DNA from: Alkalihalobacillus bogoriensis ATCC BAA-922
Lineage (GTDB): Bacteria > Bacillota > Bacilli > Bacillales > Bacillaceae_F
Direction: 5' to 3'
Assembly: GCF_000621445.1 (NCBI RefSeq)
Contig: NZ_JHYI01000006.1
Span: 124,001-188,000, forward strand
Length of the DNA stretch: 64,000 nt
A program made the translations under genes and the position numbers. This document shows, in pieces, positions 63,391 to 64,000 of this stretch. Position 1 is the stretch's first letter. Each line of letters starts with the position of its first letter. A model generated the notes under the pieces. The model was given only the letters and a program-made list of their open reading frames with translations. It was not told where the DNA came from and did no database searches.

Positions 63391-64000
63391 TTACAGTTCG
63401 ATTTGCTCACCAGCTTTTAAGACAACCCCTTGATTCGCATTTAATAACCGAACAAATTCATTTGGGTCTTGTTCAATAACTGGGAAAGTGTTGTAGTGAA
63501 TCGGAACCACTTGTTTTGCTTGAAGCCATTTCGCAGCAAGCGCCGCATCTTCTGGCCCCATTGTGAAATTATCACCAATAGGAAGAAAAGCTAAATCAAT
63601 TGGATGGCGTTCACCTATTAGTTTCATATCTGAAAATAACGCAGTGTCTCCGGCATGGAAAATCGTTTTTCCTTCATTTGAAAATAAAATCCCACTTGGC
63701 ATTCCCGTATATATAATTTGTTGTTCATCTTCAACCGTATAAGATGAACCGTGAAAAGCTTGAGTTAGTTTCACTGTCCCAAACTCAAATGTGTGTGCCC
63801 CACCAATATGCATAGGGTGAACATTTACGCCTTGCCAGCCTAAATAAGTCGCTAGTTCAAATGGAGCAACAACAAGAGCCTGATTTCGTTTTGCAAGGTT
63901 AACCGTATCTCCAACATGGTCATTATGACCGTGTGTAAGTAGGATTACATCGACTTGTAACTCATCCACCTTCAAATCGGTAGCACCATTGCCAGAAATA
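63391..64000 (-). CDS. ytkL: metal-dependent hydrolase, UPF0173 family (5' end cut by window edge)
   Basis: Beta-lactamase-fold hydrolase; the N-terminal ~23 residues are outside the window and the visible part begins [10 protein letters not shown]. Metal ligands: [10 protein letters not shown] (HxHxDH), [11 protein letters not shown] (His), [12 protein letters not shown] (Asp) and the final His in [11 protein letters not shown]. Matches YtkL/UPF0173, ~226 residues normally. Substrate unknown. Same neighbourhood (ytoI) as in B. subtilis. Confidence 0.92.
   Translation of the reverse strand, partial: ISGNGATDLKVDELQVDVILLTHGHNDHVGDTVNLAKRNQALVVAPFELATYLGWQGVNVHPMHIGGAHTFEFGTVKLTQAFHGSSYTVEDEQQIIYTGMPSGILFSNEGKTIFHAGDTALFSDMKLIGERHPIDLAFLPIGDNFTMGPEDAALAAKWLQAKQVVPIHYNTFPVIEQDPNEFVRLLNANQGVVLKAGEQIEL

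Overview
The window is a low-GC, endospore-forming member of the Bacillaceae. Evidence for this includes a spore-specific SspI gene with a sigma-G-type promoter, YtrH/YtrI/YtxC/YtvI/YtaF sporulation proteins, two T-box aminoacyl-tRNA synthetase leaders, an AUU-started infC with an L20-type leader, and sigma-W-type promoters. Gene order largely matches the Bacillus subtilis stretch from lcfA-mutS2 to ytkL. The extra hflKC and mqnC genes fit alkaliphilic Bacillus relatives (Halalkalibacter or Alkalihalobacillus-like), but that placement is inference. Almost every gene lies on the minus strand, so transcription mostly runs from high to low coordinates. No tRNA, rRNA, CRISPR array, transposase or prophage was seen.

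Region by region, low to high coordinates. (1) 1-3900: glycerate kinase (cut by the window edge), a D-2-hydroxyacid dehydrogenase, and a long-chain acyl-CoA ligase with a near-perfect cre site. (2) 3900-5120: an accessory intergenic block with two copies of a dispersed ~160-bp structured repeat, five tandem 52-bp hairpin units, small zinc-ribbon-like ORFs and a tiny membrane protein. (3) 5126-10551: yshE, mutS2 (frameshifted inside Walker A), polX, yshB, zapA. (4) 10552-11338: a second repeat-rich gap where rnhC would be expected. (5) 11339-24247: pheST with T-box, rlmP/ysgA, sspI, an M42 peptidase, an all-alpha dUTPase, ysdB, a TVP38 protein, ysdA, rplT-rpmI-infC, thrS with T-box, ytxC. (6) 24599-29483: a KinB-like sensor kinase, mqnC, dnaI, dnaB. 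(7) 29736-37494: nrdR, an unknown small protein, speD, gapB with two CcpN-type boxes, coaE, ytaF, mutM, polA. (8) 37632-46156: hflKC behind a sigma-W-type promoter, phoPR, and citZ-icd-mdh. (9) 46407-58897: ytwI, ytvI, fxsA, pyk, pfkA, accDA, a GntR/FCD regulator with a malic enzyme, dnaE. (10) 59039-64000: ytrHI, nrnA, ytpI, ytoI, an unknown membrane protein and truncated ytkL.

The genes form a central-metabolism and information-processing core: glycolysis (pfkA, pyk), gluconeogenesis (gapB, malic enzyme), the oxidative TCA arm (citZ-icd-mdh), entry to fatty-acid synthesis (accDA), replication and repair (dnaE, dnaB, dnaI, polA, mutM, polX), and translation. Regulatory DNA that can be read directly includes cre, CcpN-type boxes, Pho-box repeats, sigma-W and sigma-G promoters, T-boxes and a TGGTCnGACCA GntR operator. 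I found no obvious new multi-gene system. The least explained material is the repeat-rich intergenic DNA at 4.0-5.0 kb and 10.7-11.3 kb, with further copies at 29.5 and 59.9 kb.
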